Notes: generated by a model not told the origin, from the sequence alone. A stretch of 64,000 nucleotides of DNA from Photobacterium halotolerans DSM 18316 (GCF_000425165.1 NZ_AULG01000017.1:85735-149734); one strand, 5' to 3'; shown: positions 17,497 through 26,469, counted from the stretch's first letter. A program made the numbers and translations.

Positions 17497-18840
17497 TTAT
17501 TCGTCATCTGCTGACGGCTCTGCCGGTTTTCTCTTTTTCGGCATGAAGACATTGTCCCCGACAGCCATGTTGTCGTAGAAGCGTTTATCCAGCTTCTTCT
17601 TCGGTTTAGACGCCGCTTTGGCTTTATCCTGCTGAGGTTTCGCCTTGGTATTTTTCTTCGGCTGATAAGTTTTCTTAGGCGCAGGTTTCAGCCCTTTAAA
17701 CTTACCTTCCAGCCCTTCCAAGGCGGTGAAACTGATTTGTTTCTGCAGGAAAGCTTCCACATTCTTAAAGCTTTTCCAGTCTTTCGGTCCCACCAGCGAC
17801 ACCGCGTCACCTTTATTACCGGCCCGGCCAGTACGTCCGATACGGTGAACATATTCTTCGGCATGCTTGGGCATATCAAAGTTAATCACGTGTGAGACTT
17901 TACTGATATCCAAACCACGCGATGCAATATCCGTCGTCACCAGAATCTTGTGAACATTGCGCTCAAACTGGCTCATGATGTTGTTACGTTGCGTTTGATT
18001 CAGGTTACCACTCAAGGCCACCGCTTTGAGTTTGCGTTCATTGAGTAACTCAGTCAGGCGGTTTGTGTCTTCGCGAGTCGCGGTAAAAATAATGACCTGG
18101 TCATAATTTTCCTGCTCCAGCAAGCGATCCAAAATAGCCTGCTTGTGATCCAGGTGATCACACAAGATAAAGCGTTGCTCAATATCACCATGGTCCTGAG
18201 CCGCATGACCAACAGCAATACGCTTAGGTTCATTCAGCATTTCAGATGCGATATCAATCACTTCCGGATCATCTAATGTGGCGGAAAACATCAGGGTCTG
18301 ACGGCGTCTGTGATCAGCGGCCTGGTGAATTTTACGCAACTCCGGCGCAAAACCCAGATCCAGCATGCGATCCGCTTCATCCATGATCAGCATTTCCAGA
18401 CCGTTCAGGTGGGTGCTGCGGTGCTCCAGATGATCCGCTAAACGGCCAGGTGTTGCCACCACAAACATTGGGTCATTACGCAGCGCTTTTACCTGATCAT
18501 TAAAGTTCTCGCCACCTACGATCAGCGTGCTGTCATAAGGTGTACCGGCATTCAGGGTGCGTAACTGTGCATAAACCTGCTTTGCCAGCTCGCGGGTCGG
18601 TGTCAGAATGACCACTCGCGGGTCACGCTTGGTAAAAGGTTTACCGCGGTACATGCGCTGCATGGCCGGCAGCAAAAATGCCAGAGTTTTACCGGAACCG
18701 GTTTTCGAGGAAGCCAGCAAATCTTTTCCAGCAATCGCAACAGGAATAGCTTGCTGCTGGATTTCTGTCGCCTGCGAGAAGGCCATATGATTCAATTTTT
18801 TCAACAGTCGCTGATCAAGACCAAGATCTTTAAAGTGCAA
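17497..18840 (-). CDS. DEAD-box RNA helicase
   Basis: A 447-residue ATP-dependent RNA helicase. Q-motif region near 20-28 (TEIQQQAIP), motif I SSKTGSGKT near 40, TPTRELA near 83, DEAD near 155, SAT near 186, motif V VTTDIASRGLD near 308, and motif VI HRIGRTGRAG near 337. A basic Lys/Ala/Pro-rich tail (about 385-447) probably binds RNA. Size and tail resemble SrmB, but the core is not close enough for me to assign SrmB. The start codon is TTG at 18840, the only one consistent with the GGAG site seven bases upstream and with the usual N terminus. Confidence 0.88.
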   Translation of the reverse strand: MHFKDLGLDQRLLKKLNHMAFSQATEIQQQAIPVAIAGKDLLASSKTGSGKTLAFLLPAMQRMYRGKPFTKRDPRVVILTPTRELAKQVYAQLRTLNAGTPYDSTLIVGGENFNDQVKALRNDPMFVVATPGRLADHLEHRSTHLNGLEMLIMDEADRMLDLGFAPELRKIHQAADHRRRQTLMFSATLDDPEVIDIASEMLNEPKRIAVGHAAQDHGDIEQRFILCDHLDHKQAILDRLLEQENYDQVIIFTATREDTNRLTELLNERKLKAVALSGNLNQTQRNNIMSQFERNVHKILVTTDIASRGLDISKVSHVINFDMPKHAEEYVHRIGRTGRAGNKGDAVSLVGPKDWKSFKNVEAFLQKQISFTALEGLEGKFKGLKPAPKKTYQPKKNTKAKPQQDKAKAASKPKKKLDKRFYDNMAVGDNVFMPKKRKPAEPSADDE

Positions 18841-19043
18841 AGTATTGCTCCGGTAAAACGCTCTAAAACAAGAATATTTCCCGCTGATTGCTTGTGATCT
18901 GGCTCACAGCCGGAAGAAAATTTAGCGGCGGATTATACCATAGTTATCCTGATTAACCACGACAAGATAACAGGACATCGTACAACAGATTCTGATCATC
19001 GCCACTGTGTTAAACCGTCATCAGAAACAGTAAAGTCTGAAAC

Positions 19044-19075
19044 AAAATGGCCCCAGTCATCACTGAGGCCATTTT
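19044..19075. terminator. Terminator of the phoX gene
   Basis: Stem AAAATGGCC/GGCCATTTT with additional inner pairs CAGT/ACTG. On the minus strand it ends in a short T-run and lies about 45 bases past the phoX stop. Confidence 0.75.
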
Positions 19076-19121
19076 CGTTTGGGTTATTACTGCGCTGTTA
19101 ATGTTTCGCTATCACACGCCA

Positions 19122-20996
19122 TCAGGCACCAATCATGCCCCCATCCTCCCGGGTGATCATCATGATAGTCGAGCGCGGTTTGGTGTTACCGCCGTAAGGG
19201 AAATGCGATGGCGCACCTTCTTCGCCCGGATGCTGAACGCCCACGAACATGGTTTTGTTATCCGGCGAGAATGCCAGCCCCGTAATTTCGCAAGCGACCG
19301 GTCCGGTCAGGAACCGGCGCACTTCGCCCGTCATAGGGTCACCGCACAGCATCTGGTTATTACCCTGCCCGGCAAAATCGCCTTTATTCGAGTAGTTACC
19401 GTCCGTCTGAATCCACAAACGGCCTGCGCTGTCGAACCCGATGCCATCGGGGCTGTTGAACATGTTACCGGCATTAATATTGTCGCTGCCGGCGTACAAG
19501 TCACCGTTATGAACCGAAGGGTTGCCTGCAATCAGATACAAATCCCAGACAAAACCTTCACTGGTGTGATCGCCATTTAATGGCATCCAGCGCAGGATCT
19601 GACCATAGTGGTTCTTAGCTCGTGGATTCGGCCCCCCAACAGGCTGCCCTTCTTTACCACGGTTCTTATTATTCGTCAGTGTACAAAACACATGCTTGTT
19701 GTCCGGATGCACAGCCACCCACTCAGGACGGTCCATAGTAGTTGCACCTACCTGAGTGGCAGCCCGACGGGCAAAAATCAGCACTTCGGCCTGATCATTA
19801 AACCCATTTTCCGGTGTTAAACCATGCTTGCCGAACGTCAGTTCAATCCACTTCCCCTGACCTTTCAGCTGATCGTCATTCATACCGAACTGGGCAACAT
19901 ACAGAGTGCCTTCCTCCAGCAATTTACGGTTAGCGGCATCGTTGCCTTGCTGAAAACGGTGCTTAGATACAAATTTATACAGGTGCTCGCCGCGTTCATC
20001 ATCACCCAGATACACCACAGCATGACCATCTTTATTCAGCGTCAGTGCCGCATTTTCATGTTTGAAACGGCCTAGAGCTGTACGTTTCATCGGCGTTGAT
20101 TGCGGATCATTCGGATCGATCTCAACGACCCAGCCAAAGCGGTTAGCTTCATTCGGGTTTTTCAGTACATCAAAGCGCTCATCATGCTGATGCCATTTGT
20201 AATCACTGGGTGACGCCGAAATGCCATAACGGGCCTGCTCCGCGTTGACATCCCCTTTTTCATCGCTGCCGAAGAAAGCATCAAAATTTTCTTCGCAGGT
20301 CAGATAGGTACCCCAGGGCGTTTGACCGTTTGCACAGTTATTAAACGTGCCTAATGGCCTGATTCCTGCCGGATCCGCCTTGGTTTTCATCAGTTCATGA
20401 CCCGCGGCCGGCCCTGTGAGCATCATAGGCGTATTGGCAGTAATACGACGATTTCGTTTACCGCTTTTATCAATAGCCCACTGGCCGTTTTTACGCACAA
20501 CTTCAACGATAGTCACGCCGACGGCTGCCTGTGCCTTACGCACGTCATCCGCCGTCATGTTGTCACCCTGGTGATCAAACAAATACTCGTAGTTGGTGTA
20601 TTCGTTATTGATAGCAAGAACGCCGCGATCTTCACTGATAGCAAAAAAGCTCATGCCATCTGTGTTATCACCGAACTGACGTTCCTGTGAGCGTGAATCC
20701 TGTTTTCCGCTTTGATCAAATTCAGGCGCACCGGGAAAAATAGGATCTCCCCATGACATCAGCGGAGTTGCCTTATAGCCTTTTGGTACCACAACTGTGT
20801 CTGCGGTAGAAGCGGGCACGGCTTCAAAATTCAGCAGAGAGGATGAAGGTGAAGCGGCCACGGCTTTAGCTACCGGGTTTAATGCCAGAAATGCCCCTGC
20901 ACCTGCAGCAGCGGTTCCAGTCAGAAAATGACGGCGCGATAATCTCGCCTCAATCATTTTAGTTAGTTGCGAGTCCTGCTCATCACGCTTCCACAT
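19122..20996 (-). CDS. phoX: PhoX-family alkaline phosphatase (DUF839), Tat-exported
   Basis: A 624-residue protein. A twin-arginine signal occupies residues 16-50 (LSRRHFLTGTAAAGAGA, ending VAKAVAAS). The mature part is the calcium/iron beta-propeller PhoX domain; NNEYTNYEY near 180 and ACEITGLAFSPDNKTMF near 575 are typical, and YLTCEENFDAFFG is present. PhoX releases phosphate from phosphomonoesters in the periplasm, mainly during phosphate starvation. Start at ATG 20996 (MWKRDEQ) with AAGGAG upstream; a 20-residue extension is unsupported. I could not identify a convincing Pho box upstream. Three stacked hairpins (21140-21242) separate it from galE. Confidence 0.9.
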   Translation of the reverse strand: MWKRDEQDSQLTKMIEARLSRRHFLTGTAAAGAGAFLALNPVAKAVAASPSSSLLNFEAVPASTADTVVVPKGYKATPLMSWGDPIFPGAPEFDQSGKQDSRSQERQFGDNTDGMSFFAISEDRGVLAINNEYTNYEYLFDHQGDNMTADDVRKAQAAVGVTIVEVVRKNGQWAIDKSGKRNRRITANTPMMLTGPAAGHELMKTKADPAGIRPLGTFNNCANGQTPWGTYLTCEENFDAFFGSDEKGDVNAEQARYGISASPSDYKWHQHDERFDVLKNPNEANRFGWVVEIDPNDPQSTPMKRTALGRFKHENAALTLNKDGHAVVYLGDDERGEHLYKFVSKHRFQQGNDAANRKLLEEGTLYVAQFGMNDDQLKGQGKWIELTFGKHGLTPENGFNDQAEVLIFARRAATQVGATTMDRPEWVAVHPDNKHVFCTLTNNKNRGKEGQPVGGPNPRAKNHYGQILRWMPLNGDHTSEGFVWDLYLIAGNPSVHNGDLYAGSDNINAGNMFNSPDGIGFDSAGRLWIQTDGNYSNKGDFAGQGNNQMLCGDPMTGEVRRFLTGPVACEITGLAFSPDNKTMFVGVQHPGEEGAPSHFPYGGNTKPRSTIMMITREDGGMIGA

Positions 20997-21139
20997 TGTA
21001 TGCTCCTTATTATTCTTCGCATATCCAAATAGGTTTAACGAGCGGAGCATATGCACTAAATTTTACAAACTCATGAAGATTATGTGTCTTAACGATGAAA
21101 AGGCATTGAAAAGCAGTGAGTTAATCATATTGCGCAAGT

Positions 21140-21170
21140 AAAAAGCCGCCTTCTGAGAAGGCGGCTTTTT
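21140..21170. terminator. Strong hairpin upstream of phoX, downstream of galE
   Basis: AAAAAGCCGCCTTC/GAAGGCGGCTTTT stem with a three-base loop; A-run and T-run on either side. It is the most leader-proximal of three successive hairpins in the galE-phoX gap. Confidence 0.85.
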
Positions 21171-21177
21171 ACAATCA

Positions 21178-21198
21178 CCACCGCCATCGGCGGTGGTT
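21178..21198. other. Second hairpin in the galE-phoX gap
   Basis: ACCACCGCC/GGCGGTGGT stem with an ATC loop; no T-run follows. Confidence 0.6.
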
Positions 21199-21214
21199 TA
21201 GGGATGACAATAAA

Positions 21215-21242
21215 AAAAATGGCCCGTCATGGGCCGTTTTTG
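21215..21242 (-). terminator. Terminator of galE
   Basis: AAAATGGCCC/GGGCCGTTTT stem (one mismatch), loop GTCAT. On the minus strand it is followed by TTTTTTATTG and lies about 20 bases after the galE stop. Confidence 0.75.
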
Positions 21243-21260
21243 CAATACATATCGCTACTG

Positions 21261-22280
21261 TTAATGGCTGTCCGGATAACCTTGCGGGTTCTGAGACTGC
21301 CAGCGCCAGGTATCGCGCGTCATTTGATCAACAGTACGGGACGCAGCCCAATGCAGTTCTTTCTTTGCTTTACCTGGATCTGCCCAGCATTCTGCAATAT
21401 CACCGGGACGTCGCGGTGCAATCTGGTAAGGCACCGCTTTCTCTGAGGCTTTGGCAAAGGCTTCAACCATTTGTAAGACGCTCAGACCATTGCCTGTTCC
21501 CAGATTATAAATATGCAGACCGGCTTCTTTCCCTTTGTGTGTCAGTGCTGCCACGTGGCCATCAGCCAGATCGACAACATGAATGTAATCACGTACACCC
21601 GTACCATCAACCGTTGGGTAATCATCGCCAAACACAGACAGAAATTCACGACGGCCCACGGCGACCTGAGCAATAAACGGCATCAGGTTGTTAGGGATCC
21701 CCTGAGGATCTTCACCCATTTCTCCAGATTCATGCGCCCCTACCGGGTTGAAGTAACGCAGCAGTGTAATGCTCATTTCAGGGTGAGCATGCTGAATATC
21801 TGTCAGGCACTCTTCTACCATCAGCTTACTGCGGCCATAAGGGTTGGTCGCACTGGTCGGGAAAGATTCAAGAATCGGCACACTCGCCGGATCGCCATAT
21901 ACCGTAGCCGAAGAACTGAAGATAAGGCTGTTCACTCCGGCTTCACGCATGGCTTCAACCAGCACAAGCGTTCCGTGAACATTGTTGTCATAGTATTCCA
22001 GCGGCTTTGCAACCGATTCACCCACGGCTTTCAAACCTGCAAAGTGAATCACTGATTCAACATCATTCTCACGGAATACTTTATCCAGAAATGCGCGATC
22101 ACGAATATCACCTTCAAAAAACGCCGGTCTGACGCCGGTCAGTTTTTCAATTCGCTCCAGCACGGTCTTCTTGCTGTTGTACAGGTTGTCGACAATGATT
22201 GGGGTCATCCCCGCTTCTATCATTTGTACGCAGGTATGACTGCCAATATAACCCATACCGCCTGTGACCAGAACGCGCAT
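21261..22280 (-). CDS. galE: UDP-glucose 4-epimerase
   Basis: A 339-residue short-chain dehydrogenase-like enzyme that interconverts UDP-glucose and UDP-galactose with bound NAD. The NAD motif is GGMGYIGSHT (8-17). The catalytic pair is Ser/Thr in SSSATVYG near 124 and Tyr-x3-Lys in NPYGRSKLMVEE near 147. Sugar-loop residues GAHESGEMGEDP and VRDYIHVVDLADGHV are intact. It supplies UDP-galactose for surface polysaccharides or uses galactose; no galKTM genes lie nearby. AAGGAG precedes the start. Confidence 0.96.
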   Translation of the reverse strand: MRVLVTGGMGYIGSHTCVQMIEAGMTPIIVDNLYNSKKTVLERIEKLTGVRPAFFEGDIRDRAFLDKVFRENDVESVIHFAGLKAVGESVAKPLEYYDNNVHGTLVLVEAMREAGVNSLIFSSSATVYGDPASVPILESFPTSATNPYGRSKLMVEECLTDIQHAHPEMSITLLRYFNPVGAHESGEMGEDPQGIPNNLMPFIAQVAVGRREFLSVFGDDYPTVDGTGVRDYIHVVDLADGHVAALTHKGKEAGLHIYNLGTGNGLSVLQMVEAFAKASEKAVPYQIAPRRPGDIAECWADPGKAKKELHWAASRTVDQMTRDTWRWQSQNPQGYPDSH

Positions 22281-22504
22281 ACAATCTCCTTGTTTTTTAG
22301 TTCTTCATTATGCTGCAGATGCTGAGTATATCAGAGAATCTTCAACCGTCATCTGCGCATGGCTTGTGGCGCTTCGCTCGTGGCCCACAAACCGAAAATT
22401 TCTTTCTCATCAATGCCAGACATTATCGCAGCGATAAACACTCTGCCCTGCCTTCAGTGTTACACTGACTGACACATTCAGTTATGAGAACACATTGAGG
22501 CAAT

Positions 22505-23020
22505 ATGAAATCACAAACCCTGTGCCAATGGAAAGGCTTTTCCGTAGAACAAGGGACACACCAATTACCGGATGGACGCGACATCACTTTTACCACAGTC
22601 CGCCATCCGGGCGCGGTGGTCATTGTGCCTGTCACGGCGCACGGGGAACTGGTTCTGTTACGCCAATACCGTCCTGCAATCGGACGCTGGATTCTGGAAT
22701 TCCCCGCAGGCACTCTGGAAAAAGGTGAAGAGATCGCATACTGCGCGAAGCGAGAGCTGGCGGAGGAAACGCAACTCGCCGCCAGTGAGTGGCTGGCTCT
22801 GGGTGAACTCCTGCCTGTTCCCGGTTTTTGTGATGAGGTTCAGCATGTCTTTCTGGCTAAAGGGCTTTCGCCGGCTGAAGGTGATCTTGATGCAGATGAA
22901 ATCCTCGAAGTCGTGACTATGACCGTTGAGGCTTTCACCGAAAAGGTGGTCAGCAATGAGATCCAGGATGCCAAAACGCTGGCAGTCTTTCTGAAATTAC
23001 AGGTCATGGGACTGATCTGA
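22505..23020 (+). CDS. Nudix hydrolase, ADP-ribose pyrophosphatase-like
   Basis: A 171-residue enzyme with the Nudix box GTLEKGEEIAYCAKRELAEE (residues about 75-94), complete in the Gx5Ex7REUxEE pattern, and with LRQYRPAIGRW upstream as in NudF/ADP-ribose pyrophosphatases. Likely splits ADP-ribose or related nucleoside diphosphate sugars. It is divergent from galE with about 224 bases between, which places both promoters in the same gap. Confidence 0.87.
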   Translation: MKSQTLCQWKGFSVEQGTHQLPDGRDITFTTVRHPGAVVIVPVTAHGELVLLRQYRPAIGRWILEFPAGTLEKGEEIAYCAKRELAEETQLAASEWLALGELLPVPGFCDEVQHVFLAKGLSPAEGDLDADEILEVVTMTVEAFTEKVVSNEIQDAKTLAVFLKLQVMGLI

Positions 23021-23058
23021 CAACAAGCCATTATTCTTCGTTTTTCACATCACCAATA

Positions 23059-23152
23059 TTAGCTATATAGCTAACTTTGTAACCATTCAATTTTAAGTTA
23101 GCTATATAGATAACTTACAAACTATCAACTACACTGTTTGCTATATAGCTAA
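23059..23152 (+). promoter_or_regulatory. Three HipB-type operators at exact 39-base spacing
   Basis: Site 1 (23059-23074) is the perfect 16-base palindrome TTAGCTATATAGCTAA. Site 2 (23098-23113) and site 3 (23137-23152) each differ from it at one base. Their centres are 39 bases apart in both steps. Site 3 ends 13 bases before the hipB start, so it overlaps the leader. Autoregulated HipBA operons are known to use several HipB operators; assignment to HipB here rests on position. The TATATA cores may also serve as -10 elements. Confidence 0.8.
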
Positions 23153-23164
23153 TAGGATTTCAAC

Positions 23165-23419
23165 ATGGCCAGCAGAGAGAGCATAGGTAAAGCAATAGCC
23201 ACAGCAAGAAAAGCCAGAGGCACGACACAGAAAGCCATGGCAGAGCAGACAGGTATTAACAAAACCACCCTGTCAGAAATTGAAAACGGTCGCTTTACCG
23301 GCTCCCTGGACATTTTCGAGCGCTACCTGGATGCCGTAGGTTTGCAATTACAAGTATCACCCAAACACCATCAGTTACCAGACTGGGATGATATCGACAC
23401 ACTGTTTGATGAGGACTGA
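23165..23419 (+). CDS. hipB: HipB-like antitoxin (XRE-family DNA-binding protein)
   Basis: An 84-residue protein with a Cro/CI helix-turn-helix: GKAIATARKARGTTQKAMAE, then TGINKTTLSEIENGRFTG (about 25-42). A short C-terminal tail, acidic at the end (DIDTLFDED), could contact HipA. It lies two bases before hipA and just after three palindromic operators, the layout of an autoregulated toxin-antitoxin pair. HipB would repress the operon and neutralise HipA. Confidence 0.9.
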   Translation: MASRESIGKAIATARKARGTTQKAMAEQTGINKTTLSEIENGRFTGSLDIFERYLDAVGLQLQVSPKHHQLPDWDDIDTLFDED

Positions 23420-23421
23420 GC

Positions 23422-24642
23422 ATGGCCCTTGATCATCTGCCCGCCAAAATAGAAAAGATAACTGTATGCCTGGAAGAAGACGAATTAGGCGTGTTAACGC
23501 ACGGCTCCGTTCATCATTATCAGCCGATACAAACTCAACGCCATGCCTCTCTTACCATGACAAAGCCTAATCTGGATGGTTATTCCTCCGGTGCATTACA
23601 CCCTATTTTTGCGCAGAATCTGCCCGAAGGCTTCAATCGCCGGTTCATTGCTGAAAAACTGGCAAGATATGCCCGGGTCAATGACATGTATCTGCTCGCA
23701 CTGCAGGGTAAACACAGCATAGGTATGCTCAGCTACCAGAGTGAATTACAGCTTCCGGAAGCTGATTCGGTATCCCTGACTGATATTCTGACTTATCAGG
23801 GTGATACCCCCTTATTTCCGCAACTGCTCGAAAAGTATTACCTGCGTAATGCGCTGGCCGGTGTGCAGCCTAAGGTCAGCATTCCCAAAACAGACCGAAC
23901 GGTTGAACAAAAAGATCTGATCGTTAAATCTTTCGATGCAGAGTTTCCATTACTGACAGTCAATGAATATGTCTGTATGGAAGCGGCACGCCATTGCGGC
24001 TTAAAACCGCCGGCTACCTATCTGTCCGACAACATGGAAACCTTTGTTGTCGAACGTTTTGACAAACCAGATGACCAGTTACTGGGGTATGAAGACTTCA
24101 CCACCTTATTGAAAAAGCCCAACCACCCGGATGCCAAATATACAGGCAGCTACGAAACTCTGCTCAAAGCAACTCACCTGTACACCAACAGTTTGGCTGA
24201 GGTAGAGAAAATGTATAGATACATTGTCTTTAACTGCCTGATCGGTAACGGTGATGCACACCTGAAAAACTTCGCATTGCAATACACACAAGATATGCAA
24301 CACATATTTGTCTCTCCGCCTTTTGATATCACCCATACCCTGATTTACGACACCATTGACAATAAAATGGCACTCAAGATGGCGAACAGCAAAGTCTTCC
24401 CGGATAAACACCACCTGTTAAAGCTGGCCGAATCCACCAGCTTCAGAATTCGGCAGGCAGATAAGATCATTGAAAAGCTGGCACAAGACATCAAAGACTA
24501 TATAGATCGATCAGAGGAAATCCTGTTAATGGAAGGACTAAAAGCCTCCATAGATAAATCAGTGTCTGAGACCATGGTATCCAGCTACAGTGCAAAGTCG
24601 TATCGGCACGACAAAAAGCGTAAGTTTGAACAATTCACCTGA
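23422..24642 (+). CDS. hipA: HipA-like serine/threonine kinase toxin
   Basis: A 406-residue kinase. The N-terminal region (about 1-100) is the HipA-specific couple domain. The kinase core shows ETFVVERFDKP near 210, the catalytic loop NGDAHLKNF near 273-281 and the metal-binding PPFDITHT near 298. E. coli HipA phosphorylates glutamyl-tRNA synthetase and causes persistence. The autophosphorylated Ser of E. coli HipA lies in an ISIAGAQEK stretch; here the corresponding stretch reads NALAGVQPK, so Ser appears to be Ala. The C terminus is basic (KRKFEQFT). It is transcribed with hipB. Confidence 0.9.
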   Translation: MALDHLPAKIEKITVCLEEDELGVLTHGSVHHYQPIQTQRHASLTMTKPNLDGYSSGALHPIFAQNLPEGFNRRFIAEKLARYARVNDMYLLALQGKHSIGMLSYQSELQLPEADSVSLTDILTYQGDTPLFPQLLEKYYLRNALAGVQPKVSIPKTDRTVEQKDLIVKSFDAEFPLLTVNEYVCMEAARHCGLKPPATYLSDNMETFVVERFDKPDDQLLGYEDFTTLLKKPNHPDAKYTGSYETLLKATHLYTNSLAEVEKMYRYIVFNCLIGNGDAHLKNFALQYTQDMQHIFVSPPFDITHTLIYDTIDNKMALKMANSKVFPDKHHLLKLAESTSFRIRQADKIIEKLAQDIKDYIDRSEEILLMEGLKASIDKSVSETMVSSYSAKSYRHDKKRKFEQFT

Positions 24643-25025
24643 AACAGTAATATATGTTTATATACCATCTTAAACAGGATATTACGCTGCATATTTCCAT
24701 TGAAAATGTTAAATAAACTCCTGTATACCTATATACCAGAAATGCTAACCGGTCTTAGTGACCGTAATTACATCTATATCAACCTTACCATAAGTCATCA
24801 CCAGACAAGAAAGCATCAATCGCAATATTTATAAAACCTTCAGTCCTTAAACAAAAGAATCCTAGTGCATAATACAAAGCTGTTAGTGATTATCTCAAAG
24901 GAAATATAGAGATAACTCTCTTACAGTTACTACTGTGACAGCAATGAAATTGCTAACACATACAACGTCAGAGCGTTACTTAACAGTACGCCAATATAAG
25001 AAATAATTAATAAAGGAATATCAAA
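24643..25025 (+). other. AT-rich intergenic region after hipA
   Basis: About 380 bases with markedly higher A+T than the flanking housekeeping genes. It holds the promoter of the regulator gene that follows. An imperfect inverted repeat (CTGTATACCTATATACCAG near 24720-24738) and ACCGGTCTTAGTGACCGT near 24749 are visible but were not assigned. No coding frame with a ribosome site was found. Confidence 0.45.
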
Positions 25026-25060
25026 ATGAATATAACAAACTGTAAAAAAAATACTTTTCA

Positions 25061-25846
25061 TTGGCATGGGTACTGAGTGAAAAACCAACTTACTCCATAG
25101 AACTGCAAGAAAAGCTATTTAAGGGGAATGTTCTTTTTTCTCATAAAAATATCAAAAGCATCTCACAGTTACAATTTAGAGACACACCTGACTTGGTCAT
25201 TATTGATGCGATCAACAATGATTTTGAACTCATAAAGGTCACAAAAAATGCGCTAACATTCCGCTTTCTACTGCAACAAACAACACCACCTGATTTCATT
25301 GCAATTATTAACAGTGAATACAATCACAAGAAGCAATTATTTGACATAGGTATCACTGATTACATTAGCTGTCCATTCATCAGCAAAGAGATCAACTACC
25401 GAATAATGCACATACTGCATTCCAATGAAAAAATAAAAAACACACATCAATCTAATGAATCCTTATCTGCTCAAACATACAAAAACAACAATCTGGATTC
25501 CATGGATTCACAACTTATTTTAATTGAAAAGTGCATCAAACACCTCAATAGTACGATATCTGAAGATGTCAGGCTAGAAACACTTTGCCGGCTACTTGGA
25601 ACAAACAGAAACAAACTCAATCAGGTATTCAAAGATCACTTAGGCATGACTGTCTTCGAATGGCTGCGAAAACAAAGAATGTATAAGGCAGCAGAATTAC
25701 TCGAAACGTCATCTCTCAACATTGTTCAAATCGCAGAAAAAGTGGGATACATGGACTCAAACAATTTTTCAACGGCATTCAAGCGTATCTACCATAATTG
25801 TCCCAGTCAGTTTAGAAAGCAATTTAAATCCTCTATACAGAATTAA
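25061..25846 (+). CDS. AraC-family regulator with degenerate receiver-like N terminus; 5' end uncertain
   Basis: In this frame the only start is TTG 25061, giving 261 residues. Residues about 1-120 look like a response-regulator receiver (DLVIIDAIN with a possible phospho-acceptor Asp near 50, DIGITDYISCPF near 103-114), though the usual acidic cluster and Lys are not kept. Residues about 155-258 are an AraC DNA-binding domain with two helix-turn-helix units, ending VGYMDSNNFSTAFKRIYHN. A much better start, ATG 25026 with AAGGA upstream, is out of frame: it is separated by the A8 run at 25044-25051, and one extra A would join the two frames. Base composition is much more AT-rich than elsewhere, suggesting transfer. 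It probably controls the four genes that follow. Confidence 0.75.
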   Translation: MAWVLSEKPTYSIELQEKLFKGNVLFSHKNIKSISQLQFRDTPDLVIIDAINNDFELIKVTKNALTFRFLLQQTTPPDFIAIINSEYNHKKQLFDIGITDYISCPFISKEINYRIMHILHSNEKIKNTHQSNESLSAQTYKNNNLDSMDSQLILIEKCIKHLNSTISEDVRLETLCRLLGTNRNKLNQVFKDHLGMTVFEWLRKQRMYKAAELLETSSLNIVQIAEKVGYMDSNNFSTAFKRIYHNCPSQFRKQFKSSIQN

Positions 25847-26018
25847 ACCCTGGCTTAAACTATCAGTAATCATGCGCAGTTCAAAGTTATAGATGATTTC
25901 AAAAAAGGAAAACATATCAGCATGACCTAACATTAAGTTACTCTTGAGAAAGTAAAGGTCTAAGTCAAAGAGCAATACATAGAAATATCTACTACAACGT
26001 CAGAGAAGGAGCTTTACC

Positions 26019-26417
26019 ATGGCAGTTAACGTACAACAAACAGGAGCCATCAACAATATATACCCTGGCTCACCTGGTGTGTTTAATAACAATCAGAAAG
26101 AAGCGGTTTATAATGTTATAGGACAACTTACCTATGCAGATATCTACCGTAATAACGCGGGAACAATTGTCCAAAACCAAACCATGCGTCTGGACATGCA
26201 GGGCACCTTTATGCAAGGTAACTATCGTTTTCATAACCTTCAGGTCCAGGTAAATGGTGTTAATGGTAATAGCACTGTTGCTCACGCCAATGTTTCTGAA
26301 GAAACAATGACAAACGATCAACCTAACCAGCAAGGCGTATTAAGAAAAGTGCAATCAGCACTTAATCAAAGCTTTGATAACGCTGCAAGCTATCAGGTTA
26401 CGGGTACTGCGCCATAA
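26019..26417 (+). CDS. Hypothetical 132-residue protein, first of an unknown cluster
   Basis: No signal peptide, no Cys. The N terminus is rich in Asn, Gln and Gly (VNVQQTGAINN, PGVFNNNQ). The middle has alternating hydrophobic and polar residues suggesting beta strands (MRLDMQGTFM, YRFHNLQVQVNGVN). The C terminus is amphipathic (RKVQSALNQSFDNAA). No family recognised. AAGGAG lies upstream, and a strong terminator follows directly, so it may be made as its own abundant transcript. It lies 172 bases after the AraC regulator on the same strand. Confidence 0.75.
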   Translation: MAVNVQQTGAINNIYPGSPGVFNNNQKEAVYNVIGQLTYADIYRNNAGTIVQNQTMRLDMQGTFMQGNYRFHNLQVQVNGVNGNSTVAHANVSEETMTNDQPNQQGVLRKVQSALNQSFDNAASYQVTGTAP

Positions 26418-26435
26418 TCTATACGTCTTTGCCAT

Positions 26436-26469
26436 AAAAATAAAAGCTCATTCTATGGGCTTTTATTTT
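26436..26469 (+). terminator. Terminator after the first gene of the unknown cluster
   Basis: A 13-base stem (AAAATAAAAGCTC/GGGCTTTTATTTT, one GU pair) with a seven-base loop, then TATAAAAAAC. It separates the 132-residue gene from the next gene. Confidence 0.8.

Noticed and set aside
20997..21120. Possible Pho box upstream of phoX
   Set aside because: Only partial matches (such as TTTTCATCGTTAAGACA) without the two regular CTGTCAT repeats.
24720..24766. Inverted repeats after hipA as attachment site or operator
   Set aside because: Short and imperfect, with no second copy, integrase or tRNA in the window.
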